Positions 26,823-36,306 of a stretch of DNA of 64,000 nt are shown piece by piece (positions within the stretch are counted from its first letter, which is position 1; each line of letters starts with the position of its first letter). The stretch is from Phycisphaerales bacterium (GTDB lineage: Bacteria; Planctomycetota; Phycisphaerae; Phycisphaerales; SM1A02). The DNA is taken from contig JAJDDB010000002.1 of assembly GCA_029260575.1 (NCBI GenBank), positions 1-64,000 on the forward strand, in the 5' to 3' direction. The position numbers and the translations under genes were made by a program. The notes under the pieces are model-generated. The model did no database searches. It was given only the letters and a program-made list of their open reading frames with translations, and was not told the origin of the DNA.

Positions 26823-28142
26823 TCAGCGCCGTGGATTGCGGCGTGTGGATTTGGAGCGATGTGTGGGGCGATCGGTTGCGCGCGGTTGATTGGTGGCGGC
26901 GTCTGCGAGGGGCGAAGTGGGCGAATCGTTGACCCGCGGCTTCGCGGAATCAGCTGCGGCTTCCAGTGGAGCATTCGCTTCGTCATCGTTTGCAGTGTTG
27001 ACTTCACCGTTTGAGAGGTCGGCGAAGAAGAGTTTGCCTGCTGCGGTCTGCAGTGCGTTGGTAATCACCGCATCGACTTCACTGCCGATGTGCTGTACTG
27101 CGTCCTGCACAACGATCATAGTGCCATCGGGGAGATAGCCAACGCCCTGGTCAGGTGCTTCGCCGCGTTTGACGATTTCGATGCGCACCTGTTCGCCGGG
27201 GATGACCTGGCTCTTGAGTGCTGCTGCGAGATCGTTGATGTTGAGCACAGTCACGCCCTGAATGTCGGCAACCTTGTTGAGGTTGTAATCGGTTGTGAGG
27301 ATGCGGACGTTCTGATCTGCTGCGAGGCGCAGGAGCATGTGATCGACATTGCGCCCGCCGGGGATTGTGGCGCTGTCAATTGAAACATCGGCAAGGGGGT
27401 TTTGCTGGAGTTTCGTGACAACGCCGAGCCCGCGTCGTCCGCGATCGCGCTTGAGTTTGTCGCTGGAATCAGCAAGTGTCTGCAATTCATCGACGACGAA
27501 CTGCGGCACAACGAGCGGAGCGTCGAGCATGCCGGTCTCGGAGAGGGCGGTGATTCTTCCATCGATGAGAACTGATGTGTCGACAAGCAGTGGCCGCACG
27601 CCGCGCAGTTCTTTGGCAAATTCGACATAGGGAATGACGAGTCGCAGATCGTCTTTAGTGGTGAGTACGATCGAAACTGCGAGGTAACACAGCGCGATGC
27701 CGATCGCGAGTTTGAGCAGGTCGATATATGCGCGCTGCATTGTGCCCGGCTGGAGATCCCAGGATTCTGCGACGAGATCGAGTAGAACGCTGATGCCGAG
27801 TGTGCCGACAAGGCCGGCGACTATGCCGAAATAGATGCCGAAAACGGAAGCGAGGCGTTTGTTGGGCGTAGCGACGTCGAGGAGAACAATTGCAATGCCG
27901 AAGGCCAGGGTGAGGAGAAAGGGCAGGACATATGTGCCGAAGGTCGCACCTTCCATGTCGCTGATCTGACCGACGAATGGCAGCAGTGAGACGGTGACGA
28001 GCAGGACCAGGAACAGCAGGCGGATGATCAGCAGCAGGAATCGCTGCGCGTGGGTTGGTCCCGCGGTTGAGTCGAAGCGCGTCACGACAGGTCGTGGTGG
28101 AACGTTGCTTGAGGGGTTGTCACCAATGTTGGGTGCATCCAT
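26823..28142 (-). CDS. PIN-TRAM membrane protein (YacL-like)
   Basis: A 439-residue protein. Four hydrophobic segments occupy about residues 35-165. A PIN nuclease domain follows, with acidic positions in LLVDTSVLIDGRI, VVDEL and LTTDYNLNKVADI. The next part (about 325-385, IPGEQVRIEIVKRGEAPDQG...) is a TRAM RNA-binding domain, then a low-complexity tail. This order matches Bacillus YacL and its relatives, proposed membrane-bound RNases. The C-terminal 70 residues are basic and less conserved. Confidence 0.88.
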   Translation of the reverse strand: MDAPNIGDNPSSNVPPRPVVTRFDSTAGPTHAQRFLLLIIRLLFLVLLVTVSLLPFVGQISDMEGATFGTYVLPFLLTLAFGIAIVLLDVATPNKRLASVFGIYFGIVAGLVGTLGISVLLDLVAESWDLQPGTMQRAYIDLLKLAIGIALCYLAVSIVLTTKDDLRLVIPYVEFAKELRGVRPLLVDTSVLIDGRITALSETGMLDAPLVVPQFVVDELQTLADSSDKLKRDRGRRGLGVVTKLQQNPLADVSIDSATIPGGRNVDHMLLRLAADQNVRILTTDYNLNKVADIQGVTVLNINDLAAALKSQVIPGEQVRIEIVKRGEAPDQGVGYLPDGTMIVVQDAVQHIGSEVDAVITNALQTAAGKLFFADLSNGEVNTANDDEANAPLEAAADSAKPRVNDSPTSPLADAATNQPRATDRPTHRSKSTRRNPRR

Positions 28143-28405
28143 TACGTTCAGTGTACCGGCTGGAGGAGAGCGGCTAGTATGCGATCCGTATCGAGGCGGT
28201 CGGCGGATGCGTCTGTTGGCTCGATGTGGCGAGATGGCTGGGCCCGCTGGGCGGGTGGCTCGTGAACCTGGTCAGGGCTTGACCGCAGCAGCCATAAGCG
28301 TTGTTGTCCGTGCCAGCGGTGTCCTGGCCGCCTCGCCACATTGAGTTGATTCAGCTCGTTTGTCGTCGGCTGTTTCGCCCGCTTTGCATGCGTTTGGGAG
28401 TGTCC

Positions 28406-30103
28406 GTGAGCTATACCGTCCTTGCCCGTCGATACCGAAGCCGCGATTTCGATGAGATCGTCGGCCAGCAGCCGATTGTCCGGACGCTGACCAATGCGAT
28501 TGAGCAGGACCGGACCGCCCATGCGTATCTTTTTAGTGGGACGCGTGGCGTCGGCAAGACGTCCATGGCCAGGATCATGGCCAAGGCGCTCAATGCAACT
28601 GAAGAACTCACCGAGCGCGAACAGGTAGCTGGCGCGATTCTTCGTGGTGAAGACCTTGACGTGATCGAAATCGACGGCGCGAGCAATCGGCGTGTGGAAG
28701 AAGCGCGTGACCTGATTGCTGGAGCCGGTCTTTCACCGACGCGAAGTCCGTACAAAATTTACATCATCGACGAAGTGCATATGCTCACGAAGGAAGCGTT
28801 CAACACGCTTCTGAAGACGATGGAAGAGCCGCCGGCACATGTAAAGTTTATTTTGTGTACGACCGAGCCGCAGAAGGTGCCCGCGACAATACAGAGTCGT
28901 TGCCAGCGGTTTGACTTTCGTCCGTTGTCGATCAACGAAATTGCCGGCCAGCTGCAGATGATTCTCAAGCAAGAGAAAATCGAAGCAAGCGATGATGTCG
29001 TTCGACAGGTTGCTCGGCTGGGCAACGGTTCGATGCGCGATGCGTTAAGCCTGCTTGATCGCCTGCTGGCAACCGGCGAAAGCCCGTTGACGCTGAACAC
29101 GATCGAGCAGATGCTCGGCCTGCCGGACCAGGCGATGGTAATGCAATTGATCGGCGCGTTTGCCGACAGTGACGCAGCCCAGTCGTTGAAGGTGGGAAAT
29201 GATCTGCTGATGCGCGGCTCTACAGAGGATCAGGTGCTGGAGATGCTGGCACAGCAGTTTCGCAACCTGCTGGTGCTGAATACGTGCGGCGCTGAGAGCG
29301 AGTTGAGCGATCTGCAGGAAGAATCGCGCGATGTTGCGACGAAGCTGGCAGAGCAATTTGATACGCCGGGCCTGGTTCATCTGATTGCGCTGTGTGACAG
29401 CAGCGCCAGGGGGGCACGGGGTTCGTCGAATGCTCGGGCGCTCTTCGATGCGGTGCTGGTGCGGTTGGCGCTTGCTGAGCAGTTTGCGAATGTGGCGGCG
29501 CTTCTGGATGGTAAAGTAACGCTGGCACAATCACCTGGATCATCCGGTGCTGCATCAAGTTCAAAAAAAAAAGACAAGCCAGCGCCGCGCGATGAAATAG
29601 CGACAGAAGTGCGTTCCGTTCAACCGACATCGTCCGCAACGCAAGGGTCGCCGCCGAAATCGATCGAGACGTATGTCGAACCGAAAAGCCGGTCGGGCGT
29701 ACCTGCTGTTGATGATGTACCAGTCAATGGGGTTGCATTGTGGTCGCAGGTGACGGACGGCGATCTCAAGCCGGCAGAGCGGCGCAAGATCGACTTGTTG
29801 GAGTTTCAGTCGCTCGACGGCAGAACGATGCGTTTGTCGATACGAAAACAGGGCCAGGATCAGGCAAAGTTCCTGCAGGCGCAGGCGCCAGTGATCTGCG
29901 ACATTATCCAGCGCATCACGGGTCAGCGTCTGCAGGTTCAGATTTCCATGCCGCAAGGCCGAGAGATGACACAGTCGGGCGTTGAAGAAGTTATTGTGCA
30001 GCCGCCGGATGATCCGCTTGTCGCCGAAGCGATGGACCTGTTTGACGCTGTTGTCGTCAATGTCGCGCCGCTCGGTGATCCGAAGGCGAATGCCAATGAA
30101 TGA
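28406..30103 (+). CDS. dnaX: DNA polymerase III subunit gamma/tau
   Basis: The clamp-loader ATPase subunit, 565 residues from GTG 28406, which follows GGGAG and gives the canonical start VSYTVLARRYRSRDFDEIVG; an ATG at 28388 is possible. The Walker A motif GTRGVGKT is at 45-52 and the DEVH box at 122-125. The four-cysteine zinc module normally found just after the P-loop is absent (ALNATEELTEREQVAGAIL). A run of ten A occurs at codons 386-389, between the ATPase/domain III part and the C-terminal tau region. It heads the operon with ybaB and recR. Confidence 0.95.
   Translation: MSYTVLARRYRSRDFDEIVGQQPIVRTLTNAIEQDRTAHAYLFSGTRGVGKTSMARIMAKALNATEELTEREQVAGAILRGEDLDVIEIDGASNRRVEEARDLIAGAGLSPTRSPYKIYIIDEVHMLTKEAFNTLLKTMEEPPAHVKFILCTTEPQKVPATIQSRCQRFDFRPLSINEIAGQLQMILKQEKIEASDDVVRQVARLGNGSMRDALSLLDRLLATGESPLTLNTIEQMLGLPDQAMVMQLIGAFADSDAAQSLKVGNDLLMRGSTEDQVLEMLAQQFRNLLVLNTCGAESELSDLQEESRDVATKLAEQFDTPGLVHLIALCDSSARGARGSSNARALFDAVLVRLALAEQFANVAALLDGKVTLAQSPGSSGAASSSKKKDKPAPRDEIATEVRSVQPTSSATQGSPPKSIETYVEPKSRSGVPAVDDVPVNGVALWSQVTDGDLKPAERRKIDLLEFQSLDGRTMRLSIRKQGQDQAKFLQAQAPVICDIIQRITGQRLQVQISMPQGREMTQSGVEEVIVQPPDDPLVAEAMDLFDAVVVNVAPLGDPKANANE
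29563..29572 (+). promoter_or_regulatory. Slippery A10 tract in dnaX, candidate slippage site
   Basis: Ten consecutive A encode the end of Ser and three Lys codons in the tau frame. With nine A the frame would stop at TAG after about nine further codons (..RRAMK stop); with eleven A it would stop at TGA after a similar distance. Either gives a product of about 395-400 residues, close to a gamma subunit. In Thermus and E. coli dnaX, A-rich slip sites are known to produce gamma. Confidence 0.6.
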
Positions 30104-30136
30104 TCCGTCGCCACACATGTACGTGAAGGGAAATTG

Positions 30137-30514
30137 ATGTTTGACAGTCTGAAAGGCATGGGGCAGATCGCCGGGTTGATGAAGGATCTGCCAAGGCTGA
30201 AAGCCAAGATGGAAGAGGTCAAGGATCGGTTGTCGGAGATGACCGTCGAAGCCGAGACCGGCGGTGGGGCGGTGCGGGCCGTGGCCGATGGACAGATGCG
30301 CATCGTCAGGATCGAAACCGATCAAGCGCTGCTCAGCGGGCTGATCGATTCATCGAATCCCGATGATCTTGCGATGGCGCAGGATCTGATTGTCGGGGCC
30401 GTCAATGCAGCGCTGACCAAGGCGCGCGAGATGGCGCAGGAAGAGTTGGCCGATGCAGCGCAGGAGATGGGCCTGCCTATTCCTCCTGGCGGGCTCGGAG
30501 GTATGCTGACGTGA
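30137..30514 (+). CDS. YbaB/EbfC nucleoid-associated protein
   Basis: A 125-residue protein of the YbaB/EbfC family, a tweezer-like dimer that binds DNA. Typical features are the N-terminal helix (MGQIAGLMKDLPRLKAKMEE), the strand EAETGGGAVRAVADGQMRIV and a C-terminal helix with AQEELADAAQEMGL. ATG 30137 follows GAAGGG. It lies 33 bases after dnaX and its stop overlaps the GTG start of recR (GTGA), the classic dnaX-ybaB-recR operon. Confidence 0.93.
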   Translation: MFDSLKGMGQIAGLMKDLPRLKAKMEEVKDRLSEMTVEAETGGGAVRAVADGQMRIVRIETDQALLSGLIDSSNPDDLAMAQDLIVGAVNAALTKAREMAQEELADAAQEMGLPIPPGGLGGMLT

Positions 30515-31152
30515 CGACTGGCGGCGCGTATCCGAAGCCGGTGGAACAACTGATCGAACAGTTGTCACGATTGCCCGGTGTGGGGCGGCGTAGCGCTGAA
30601 CGCATTGCTATACACGTCCTTAAGCAGAATACTGACGATGCCATGCAACTTGCCAGAGCAATCGAACAGGTGAAGACTACGGTCAATCCGTGTTCAATTT
30701 GTCATGCGCTCGCGCATGCGCAGCCGTGTCAAATCTGTAGCGATCCGAGGCGCAATGCATCGACTATTCTCGTTGTGGAACAGACTCGCGACCAGATCAA
30801 TTTCGAAACCACGGGCGCTTACGACGGTGTCTACCACGTACTCAACGGCAGGCTCGATGCGCTGGCTGGGGTCGAGCCCGACCAACTGACCATCAGCGAT
30901 CTTGTAGCGCGGGTGAGGAAGCCGGCTCGTAACAGCAGGCAGGTGCCGGTTGCGGAAGTCATTCTCGGTTTGAGCCCGGACATGGAAGGCGACTCCACTG
31001 CGCTGTATATCGTCGAGCAATTGCAGCCGTTTGATGTGCGGATCAGCCGGTTGGCGCGAGGCTTGCCCTCTGGGACGCAGTTGGAATTTGCATCAACCGC
31101 AGTGTTGAGCGATGCGATCCGCGGCCGACAACGCATCGAGCATGGCAGTTAA
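30511..31152 (+). CDS. recR: Recombination mediator RecR
   Basis: A 213-residue protein. The N-terminal HhH region (LIEQLSRLPGVGRRSAERIA) is followed by a four-cysteine zinc finger (C-SI-C ... C-QI-C) and a Toprim domain (ILVVEQTRDQINFETTG). The C-terminal Walker-B-like region reads SPDMEGDSTALYI. RecR works with RecF or RecO in loading RecA at gapped DNA. The GTG start overlaps the ybaB stop, showing translational coupling. Confidence 0.96.
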   Translation: MTTGGAYPKPVEQLIEQLSRLPGVGRRSAERIAIHVLKQNTDDAMQLARAIEQVKTTVNPCSICHALAHAQPCQICSDPRRNASTILVVEQTRDQINFETTGAYDGVYHVLNGRLDALAGVEPDQLTISDLVARVRKPARNSRQVPVAEVILGLSPDMEGDSTALYIVEQLQPFDVRISRLARGLPSGTQLEFASTAVLSDAIRGRQRIEHGS

Positions 31153-31167
31153 CTGCTCAATTCACAT

Positions 31168-31995
31168 TCAGTCTTGATCGGGTTTTGTGGCAACGATATA
31201 GACTTCAGATGGCCGGAGTTTGTGCCACGACCGGCTCGCGTGATAGCGGAGATTGCATTTCAGCATTGACGAAGCGATTGCATCAAGGCGGACACCGATT
31301 GACGTTCTGAAGACATCGCCGAACAACCGCTTTGGCCAGGTTTTCATGACGAGGCGACACATGCATAACTGTTCAGAAACAATTGCAAGACCTGCATCGC
31401 CAATTGCGCGTTTCAGATAATCAATTGGAATGCCGCGTTCACGTTTGGTCAATCCTCGTCTGGGATAGCGCCAATCGCCCATCGAAACGACCGGTTCTCG
31501 AAGAACTAGAAAACCGCCTGGTGAAAGACACCTCCCCATCTCTGAGATTACGTACGTCACATTGGGGATGTGATGCAAGACATCGAAACATGTAACCAGA
31601 TCGATGCTGCTGTTATCGAATGGAATTGCGCCGGTCGGGTGCGGTTTAAGATATTCGACTTTCACGCCGTTCACCTCGGTTTGAGGGAACGCGTCAGATG
31701 GCTCGAGAATCGAGATTCGCCGCAGTCGATTAAGCACAGGTAGCAATTCATCGCCATAGGCACTGCCTATTCCAAGGGCGTGGTTGAAAACGCGTGCGCC
31801 AATGTGGCGAAAACCGTGCATCTTGTTAATGGTGTGCCAACGAAAGTGATACACGGCACGATCTTTCGCGCCCAGCATCGCGTACGCCTCCTCTTCGTCA
31901 GCAAACCACTCGTCAAGCTGATGGCCGGAGAAATCGTCACCATACAATACGGTCCCCGAGAGGTACTGAGCCATTTCTTGATCTGAGATCATCAT
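31168..31995 (-). CDS. Class I SAM-dependent methyltransferase
   Basis: A 275-residue cytoplasmic protein. The Methyltransf_11-like core includes the motif I region (ARVFNHALGIGSAYGDELLP), ISILEPSDAF and motif IV/post-I IDLVTCFDVLHHIPNVTYVI, followed by CLSPGGFLVLREP. The glycine motif is unusual (LGIGSAYGDEL). Acceptor substrate is unknown; related enzymes act on sugars, lipids or polyketides. It converges on recR. Confidence 0.82.
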   Translation of the reverse strand: MMISDQEMAQYLSGTVLYGDDFSGHQLDEWFADEEEAYAMLGAKDRAVYHFRWHTINKMHGFRHIGARVFNHALGIGSAYGDELLPVLNRLRRISILEPSDAFPQTEVNGVKVEYLKPHPTGAIPFDNSSIDLVTCFDVLHHIPNVTYVISEMGRCLSPGGFLVLREPVVSMGDWRYPRRGLTKRERGIPIDYLKRAIGDAGLAIVSEQLCMCRLVMKTWPKRLFGDVFRTSIGVRLDAIASSMLKCNLRYHASRSWHKLRPSEVYIVATKPDQD

Positions 31996-32225
31996 TCATG
32001 AGCCTTGATTCGATCATTCGGTCAGTCGTGCAACCTTCCTCAAGTGTACTTGCCTTGCTACGGTATGAGGGCAGGATTGCTGACGATCGTGATTCAATTT
32101 TGACTTGCTCTGCCATATTTCGTCGATAGACCGGACGAGCGCTTTCGACTGTCGTCTTATACCGGAGGTACCCGTACAATCTGAAGTCCGAGTGCAGTTG
32201 GATTGTGGGAAAGAAGCTGACCGTT

Positions 32226-33749
32226 ATGCGTTTCGATACCAGCCAACATATGCGGATGAGTCAGCAGATGAAGCTGGCCCCGCGGATGATCCAGTCGATG
32301 GAGATTCTGCAGATGCCGATGATGGCGTTGCAGGAGCGCATCGAACAGGAACTGGAATCCAATGTCGCTCTGGAATTGGTCGAACCAAGCGCAGACGAAA
32401 CCGCAGATACAGAGACGGTTGAGCGAGATGAAGATCTCTCGAATCAGGAATTGGTGGTCAGTGAAGACGGTCCGGACAGCGCTTCGGATTTCGAGCGGCT
32501 GGACACGATGGAATCGTCGTACAGCGACGCTTTTGAAAACGAGTATTCCTCAGCACGCAATTCATCACTTGCCGGCGAGCGCGATCGCAAGATGGATGCC
32601 ATGGCCAACGTCGCAGCCCGACAGGATAGCCTGACCGATCAGCTGCTCCATCAATGGCGATTGTGTGAGATCGATCCGGACATCGCAGCGGCCGGCGAAC
32701 GAATTCTGTCGTACATCAATGATGATGGTCTGCTCAGCTCCGATCTCGAGACGATTCTCGAACAGGAGCGGACACTGCCTGATGCAGCATTGACGATGGA
32801 TCTTCTGGAGGTCGCCCTCGAACAAATTCAGCAGCGACTCGATCCGCCCGGCGTGGCGGCGCGTAGCCGGCGCGAGTGCCTGCTGATTCAGATTGACCGG
32901 TTTGCAGCAGTCGGAGAGGACGATGATGACCTGGAGTTGTGGGATGATGTTCACCTGCTGATCGAAGAACACTACGACGACCTCTTGGAGAACCGCCTCC
33001 CAGTCATCAGCCAGGCAACCGATTTGTCACTCGCACGCATCAGCGAAGCGATGAAGCAGATGCGCAAGCTCAGCCTGAGCCCTGGGCGTAACTTGGTTGA
33101 TGAAGGTGTACCGACGATTATTCCCGATGTGATTGTCGAGTTCGATGAAGAAACAGATGAATTTGTCGCGCGTCTGGCAGATGGATTTCTGCCGGCACTT
33201 CGTGTTTCACGCCGGTATCAGAAAATGGCGAAGGATCGTTCCGTCGAGAAACAGACGCGGGAATTCGTTTCAGAAAACGTCAGCCGCGCCAATTGGCTGC
33301 TGGATGCAATCAACCAGCGAAGGCACACACTTCTTCGGGTGGTCGGTGTGGTGCTTGCGCATCAGCGAGATTTCTTCGATCAGGGACCGCAGTATCTCAA
33401 GCCGCTGCCGATGATCGATGTTGCTGACCAGCTCGGCATTCACGTGGCAACGGTCAGTCGCGCGGTTGCTGAGAAGTGGATGCAGACCCCTCGAGGCTTG
33501 TTACCGCTGCGCAAGTTCTTTTCAGGCGGTACGGAAACAGAGTCCGGCAGGGACATGAGTTGGGAAGCGGTCAAAGCGACGCTCAAAGAGGTTGTCAACG
33601 GCGAAGACAAGTCCAAACCGCTCAGCGATGAAGCGATTGCCAAAGCCTTGAAAGAACGCGGGATTGACATCGCTCGGCGAACAGTTGTGAAGTATCGCCA
33701 GCAGCTTGACATACCCCCGGCACGACGCCGCAAGGTGTTCTCCACCTGA
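32226..33749 (+). CDS. rpoN: RNA polymerase sigma-54 factor
   Basis: The protein is 507 residues from ATG 32226; GTG 32205 would add 7. Region I is the glutamine/leucine-rich activator-contact region (MKLAPRMIQSMEILQMPMMALQERIEQELE), region II is acidic, then come the core-binding domain and the HTH (IHVATVSRAVAEKWMQTPRG). The C-terminal RpoN box reads ARRTVVKYRQQLDIPPARRR, so -24 recognition is intact. Transcription from its promoters requires an AAA+ activator; none is in the window. Confidence 0.96.
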   Translation: MRFDTSQHMRMSQQMKLAPRMIQSMEILQMPMMALQERIEQELESNVALELVEPSADETADTETVERDEDLSNQELVVSEDGPDSASDFERLDTMESSYSDAFENEYSSARNSSLAGERDRKMDAMANVAARQDSLTDQLLHQWRLCEIDPDIAAAGERILSYINDDGLLSSDLETILEQERTLPDAALTMDLLEVALEQIQQRLDPPGVAARSRRECLLIQIDRFAAVGEDDDDLELWDDVHLLIEEHYDDLLENRLPVISQATDLSLARISEAMKQMRKLSLSPGRNLVDEGVPTIIPDVIVEFDEETDEFVARLADGFLPALRVSRRYQKMAKDRSVEKQTREFVSENVSRANWLLDAINQRRHTLLRVVGVVLAHQRDFFDQGPQYLKPLPMIDVADQLGIHVATVSRAVAEKWMQTPRGLLPLRKFFSGGTETESGRDMSWEAVKATLKEVVNGEDKSKPLSDEAIAKALKERGIDIARRTVVKYRQQLDIPPARRRKVFST

Positions 33750-33762
33750 CGACGCGACAGAC

Positions 33763-34326
33763 TCAGATATCCTCGACTTCTCTTACTTTCTTTTCACAGA
33801 TGCCATCGATATTCTCGGTGTGTTTTTTCGTGACATCATCAATGTCAGATTTCGCATCTTTGGCTTGATCTTCAGAAACCGAGTTAGACTTGTCCTTGGT
33901 GAGCACATCGATCGCTTTATTGGCGTCACGTCTTTCATTGCGGATGGCGACCTTGGCATCCTCCGCCAGTTTGCGTACCTGCCCGACAAGCTGTTTGCGA
34001 CGTTCCTGAGATGGAGCCGGAACATTGATGCGAATTGCAGCGCCCTCTGCCATTGGATTCAGCCCGAGATCAGCGACTTCAATTGCTTTGATAATTTCCG
34101 ATTTGACGCCGGGATCGAACGGCTTCACCATCAGCACAGTCGGCTCGGGGACACTGATCGCTGCAAGTTCCCGCAGATCCGTTGAGCTGCCGTAGTAGTC
34201 AACCTTGACGTAATCGACCAGTGCAGTCGTTGCCCTGCCGGTTCGGATTCCGCGGAGTTCATTCTGATAATAATCCACGGTCTTATCCATGCGCTGCTTG
34301 GCTTCGCGCTGAATGTCCTGAAGCAT
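33763..34326 (-). CDS. frr: Ribosome recycling factor
   Basis: A 187-residue protein with the RRF signature: the N-terminal helix (MDKTVDYYQNELRGIRTGRA), VKVDYYGSSTDLRELAAISV, and the C-terminal three-helix bundle (RKQLVGQVRKLAEDAKVAIR, RRDANKAIDVLTKDK). It splits post-termination ribosomes together with EF-G. It lies 94 bases downstream of pyrH on the same strand, the usual pyrH-frr order. Confidence 0.97.
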   Translation of the reverse strand: MLQDIQREAKQRMDKTVDYYQNELRGIRTGRATTALVDYVKVDYYGSSTDLRELAAISVPEPTVLMVKPFDPGVKSEIIKAIEVADLGLNPMAEGAAIRINVPAPSQERRKQLVGQVRKLAEDAKVAIRNERRDANKAIDVLTKDKSNSVSEDQAKDAKSDIDDVTKKHTENIDGICEKKVREVEDI

Positions 34327-34420
34327 AATTCACAAACTCCGAATGAATACAGTCTGCAAGGTGATCGTGACGAACGGCATCGTCAGCCAGCCACGATGAT
34401 AGCGGCTGGTTGCCCTCAGT

Positions 34421-35146
34421 TCACCGGGTGACCAGCGTACCGATCACATCGCCGGCCATGACGCGACCGATGTTGCCTCGCGTCTTGAAATCAAAGACCA
34501 GCACCGGAAGATCGCGCTCCATGCACATACTCAGTGCTGTAAGATCCATCACGCCGAGTTGCCGCTCAATTGCCTCGGAAAATGTCAGCCGATCGTACTT
34601 TGTTGCAGTGGCGTCCTTGTTCGGATCGGCGGTGTAAATCCCATCGACCTTTGTAGCCTTCAGCAATACGCTGGCGTTGAGTTCCGCTCCACGCAATGCC
34701 GCGCACGTGTCGGTAGTGAAGAACGGATTGCCGGTGCCAGCTGCCAGGACAAGCACCCGACCCTGTTCAAAATGCCGCAGCGCACGGGCGCGGATAAAAG
34801 GCTCAGCCACGGCAGGAATGTCAATGGCGGACATCAGCCGACAGTCGTGGCCGAGGTGTTCGATTGCTTCGCGAAGGGCGATGCCGTTGATCACCGTGCC
34901 AAGCATTCCCATATAGTCGGCGATGGCCTGATCGACCTGGCCTTCGTCAGCAAGCACTGCTCCACGGATGATATTGCCGCCACCGACGACCACGGCGATC
35001 TGCGTCCCAGCCCGAGCCGCCTCGCAAATTTCCGTCGCAATGATGTTCAGCTCGTCGGGATCGATACCGAACTGACCCGGTTTGCTGAAGCTCTCACCAC
35101 TGATTTTGAGGATTGCCCGCTGATAGCGGCCGGTGTTTGCCGTCAT
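34421..35146 (-). CDS. pyrH: UMP kinase
   Basis: The protein is 241 residues from ATG 35146, which has an AGGA site; the longer frame upstream is unlikely to be translated. It is an amino-acid-kinase-family protein: KISGESF at the N-terminus, VVVGGGNIIRG, SAIDIPAVAEPFIRARALRH, GTGNPFFTTDTCAALRG and LKATKVDGIYTADP. It phosphorylates UMP to UDP for pyrimidine nucleotide synthesis. rpsB and tsf, its usual upstream neighbours, are missing; a divergent VWA gene lies there instead. Confidence 0.96.
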   Translation of the reverse strand: MTANTGRYQRAILKISGESFSKPGQFGIDPDELNIIATEICEAARAGTQIAVVVGGGNIIRGAVLADEGQVDQAIADYMGMLGTVINGIALREAIEHLGHDCRLMSAIDIPAVAEPFIRARALRHFEQGRVLVLAAGTGNPFFTTDTCAALRGAELNASVLLKATKVDGIYTADPNKDATATKYDRLTFSEAIERQLGVMDLTALSMCMERDLPVLVFDFKTRGNIGRVMAGDVIGTLVTR

Positions 35147-35307
35147 ATCGATCCTACCTGACTCATAGGCGACCATTGGAGCCGGGGTGAGGGTGTGGGT
35201 CAAGCGTGACTGCGTGGGCGACCGATAATCCCGGTGCCTCTATCATTGAAGTGCCGAATCGGTCGGCCCGACGAGGCATCCAATTTCACCCGCATCCGTA
35301 TGTCATC

Positions 35308-36306
35308 ATGGTGCATAAACCACAGGACAACGAACCCACAGTGCCGCAGCTGCAGAATGTCGTGCAGCGGCTTGAGCACACGCTGACCGAGATGCGCATT
35401 GAGCGCGATCGATTGGTTCGTCGCAGGCGGCTGCAGATCTTGCTTGGTGGATTGGCAATATCACTTGTGGCGCACCTGCTCATCCTTTTATATCTGGCAA
35501 CGATTTTTCGACACTCCGGCGGCAGCGGCGGAAGCCAGCCGGTGAGTTTCGAATTTGCGATTGTGCAGGATGAGCAGCTTACCGAACTCGAACCGACGAA
35601 TCTTGATGATCTGCTTCCCGAAGTAACATCCGAGATTGAGGCTTCGACAGCAGAGAGCCCCGAGATATCCCTGGACCCGAGCCTTGTCGGTGAACTCAAT
35701 GAACTGAGTATGAAGGGTATGGACTCGACGCTCGGCGGATCCGGTCAATCAAGCAGTGGCGAGTCGATGCTTGGCGGCGCTGGTGCGGGTACAAGTTTCT
35801 TTGGTGTGAGTTCGCGAGGAACCCGGTTTGCCTACATCGTCGACCGATCTGCATCAATGTCGCGCCAGCGAAAGATGCTGGTGGCGATGCAGGAGTTGTC
35901 GCGATCGGTCAGCAGTCTTCCGGACTACTCGCATTTCTATATTGTTCTGTTTTCCTCAGAGATCATGGAGCCGCCGATGCAGCGCGGCTGGACCAGAGCG
36001 CGGCAGAACATGGTTGACCGAATCAACAACTGGCTGGACATGGTTACACCGGGTGGTGGCACGGAGCCAACACCTGCGTTCCTGCAGGTGTTCGCGCTGG
36101 ATGTTCGACCGGACGTGATCTTCTTTCTGACTGACGGTGAGATACCCAATGCCACTGCCAGCGATGTGGCAGCTCTGAACAACCGCGGCAAGCGGGTGGT
36201 GATCAATACGATCGCGTTTGGTGATCCGAGCAGCCAGGAGCAGCTTCGCCAGATAGCCAATGACTCTGGCGGCGCGTATCGATTTGTACCCTCGGAGGGT
36301 CGATGA
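35308..36306 (+). CDS. Membrane-anchored von Willebrand factor A domain protein
   Basis: A 332-residue protein. I take ATG 35308 as start; GTG 35206 would add 34 residues. A coiled-coil N-terminal stretch (about 12-42) precedes one TM helix (44-66), a low-complexity Gly/Ser linker (about 140-165) and a VWA domain. The metal site is present: D179-R-S-A-S in IVDRSASMS, GGGTEP and FFLTDGE. It heads an eight-gene operon with ExbB and two ExbD genes. A force- or ligand-linked role at the inner membrane is plausible but unproven. Confidence 0.85.
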   Translation: MVHKPQDNEPTVPQLQNVVQRLEHTLTEMRIERDRLVRRRRLQILLGGLAISLVAHLLILLYLATIFRHSGGSGGSQPVSFEFAIVQDEQLTELEPTNLDDLLPEVTSEIEASTAESPEISLDPSLVGELNELSMKGMDSTLGGSGQSSSGESMLGGAGAGTSFFGVSSRGTRFAYIVDRSASMSRQRKMLVAMQELSRSVSSLPDYSHFYIVLFSSEIMEPPMQRGWTRARQNMVDRINNWLDMVTPGGGTEPTPAFLQVFALDVRPDVIFFLTDGEIPNATASDVAALNNRGKRVVINTIAFGDPSSQEQLRQIANDSGGAYRFVPSEGR

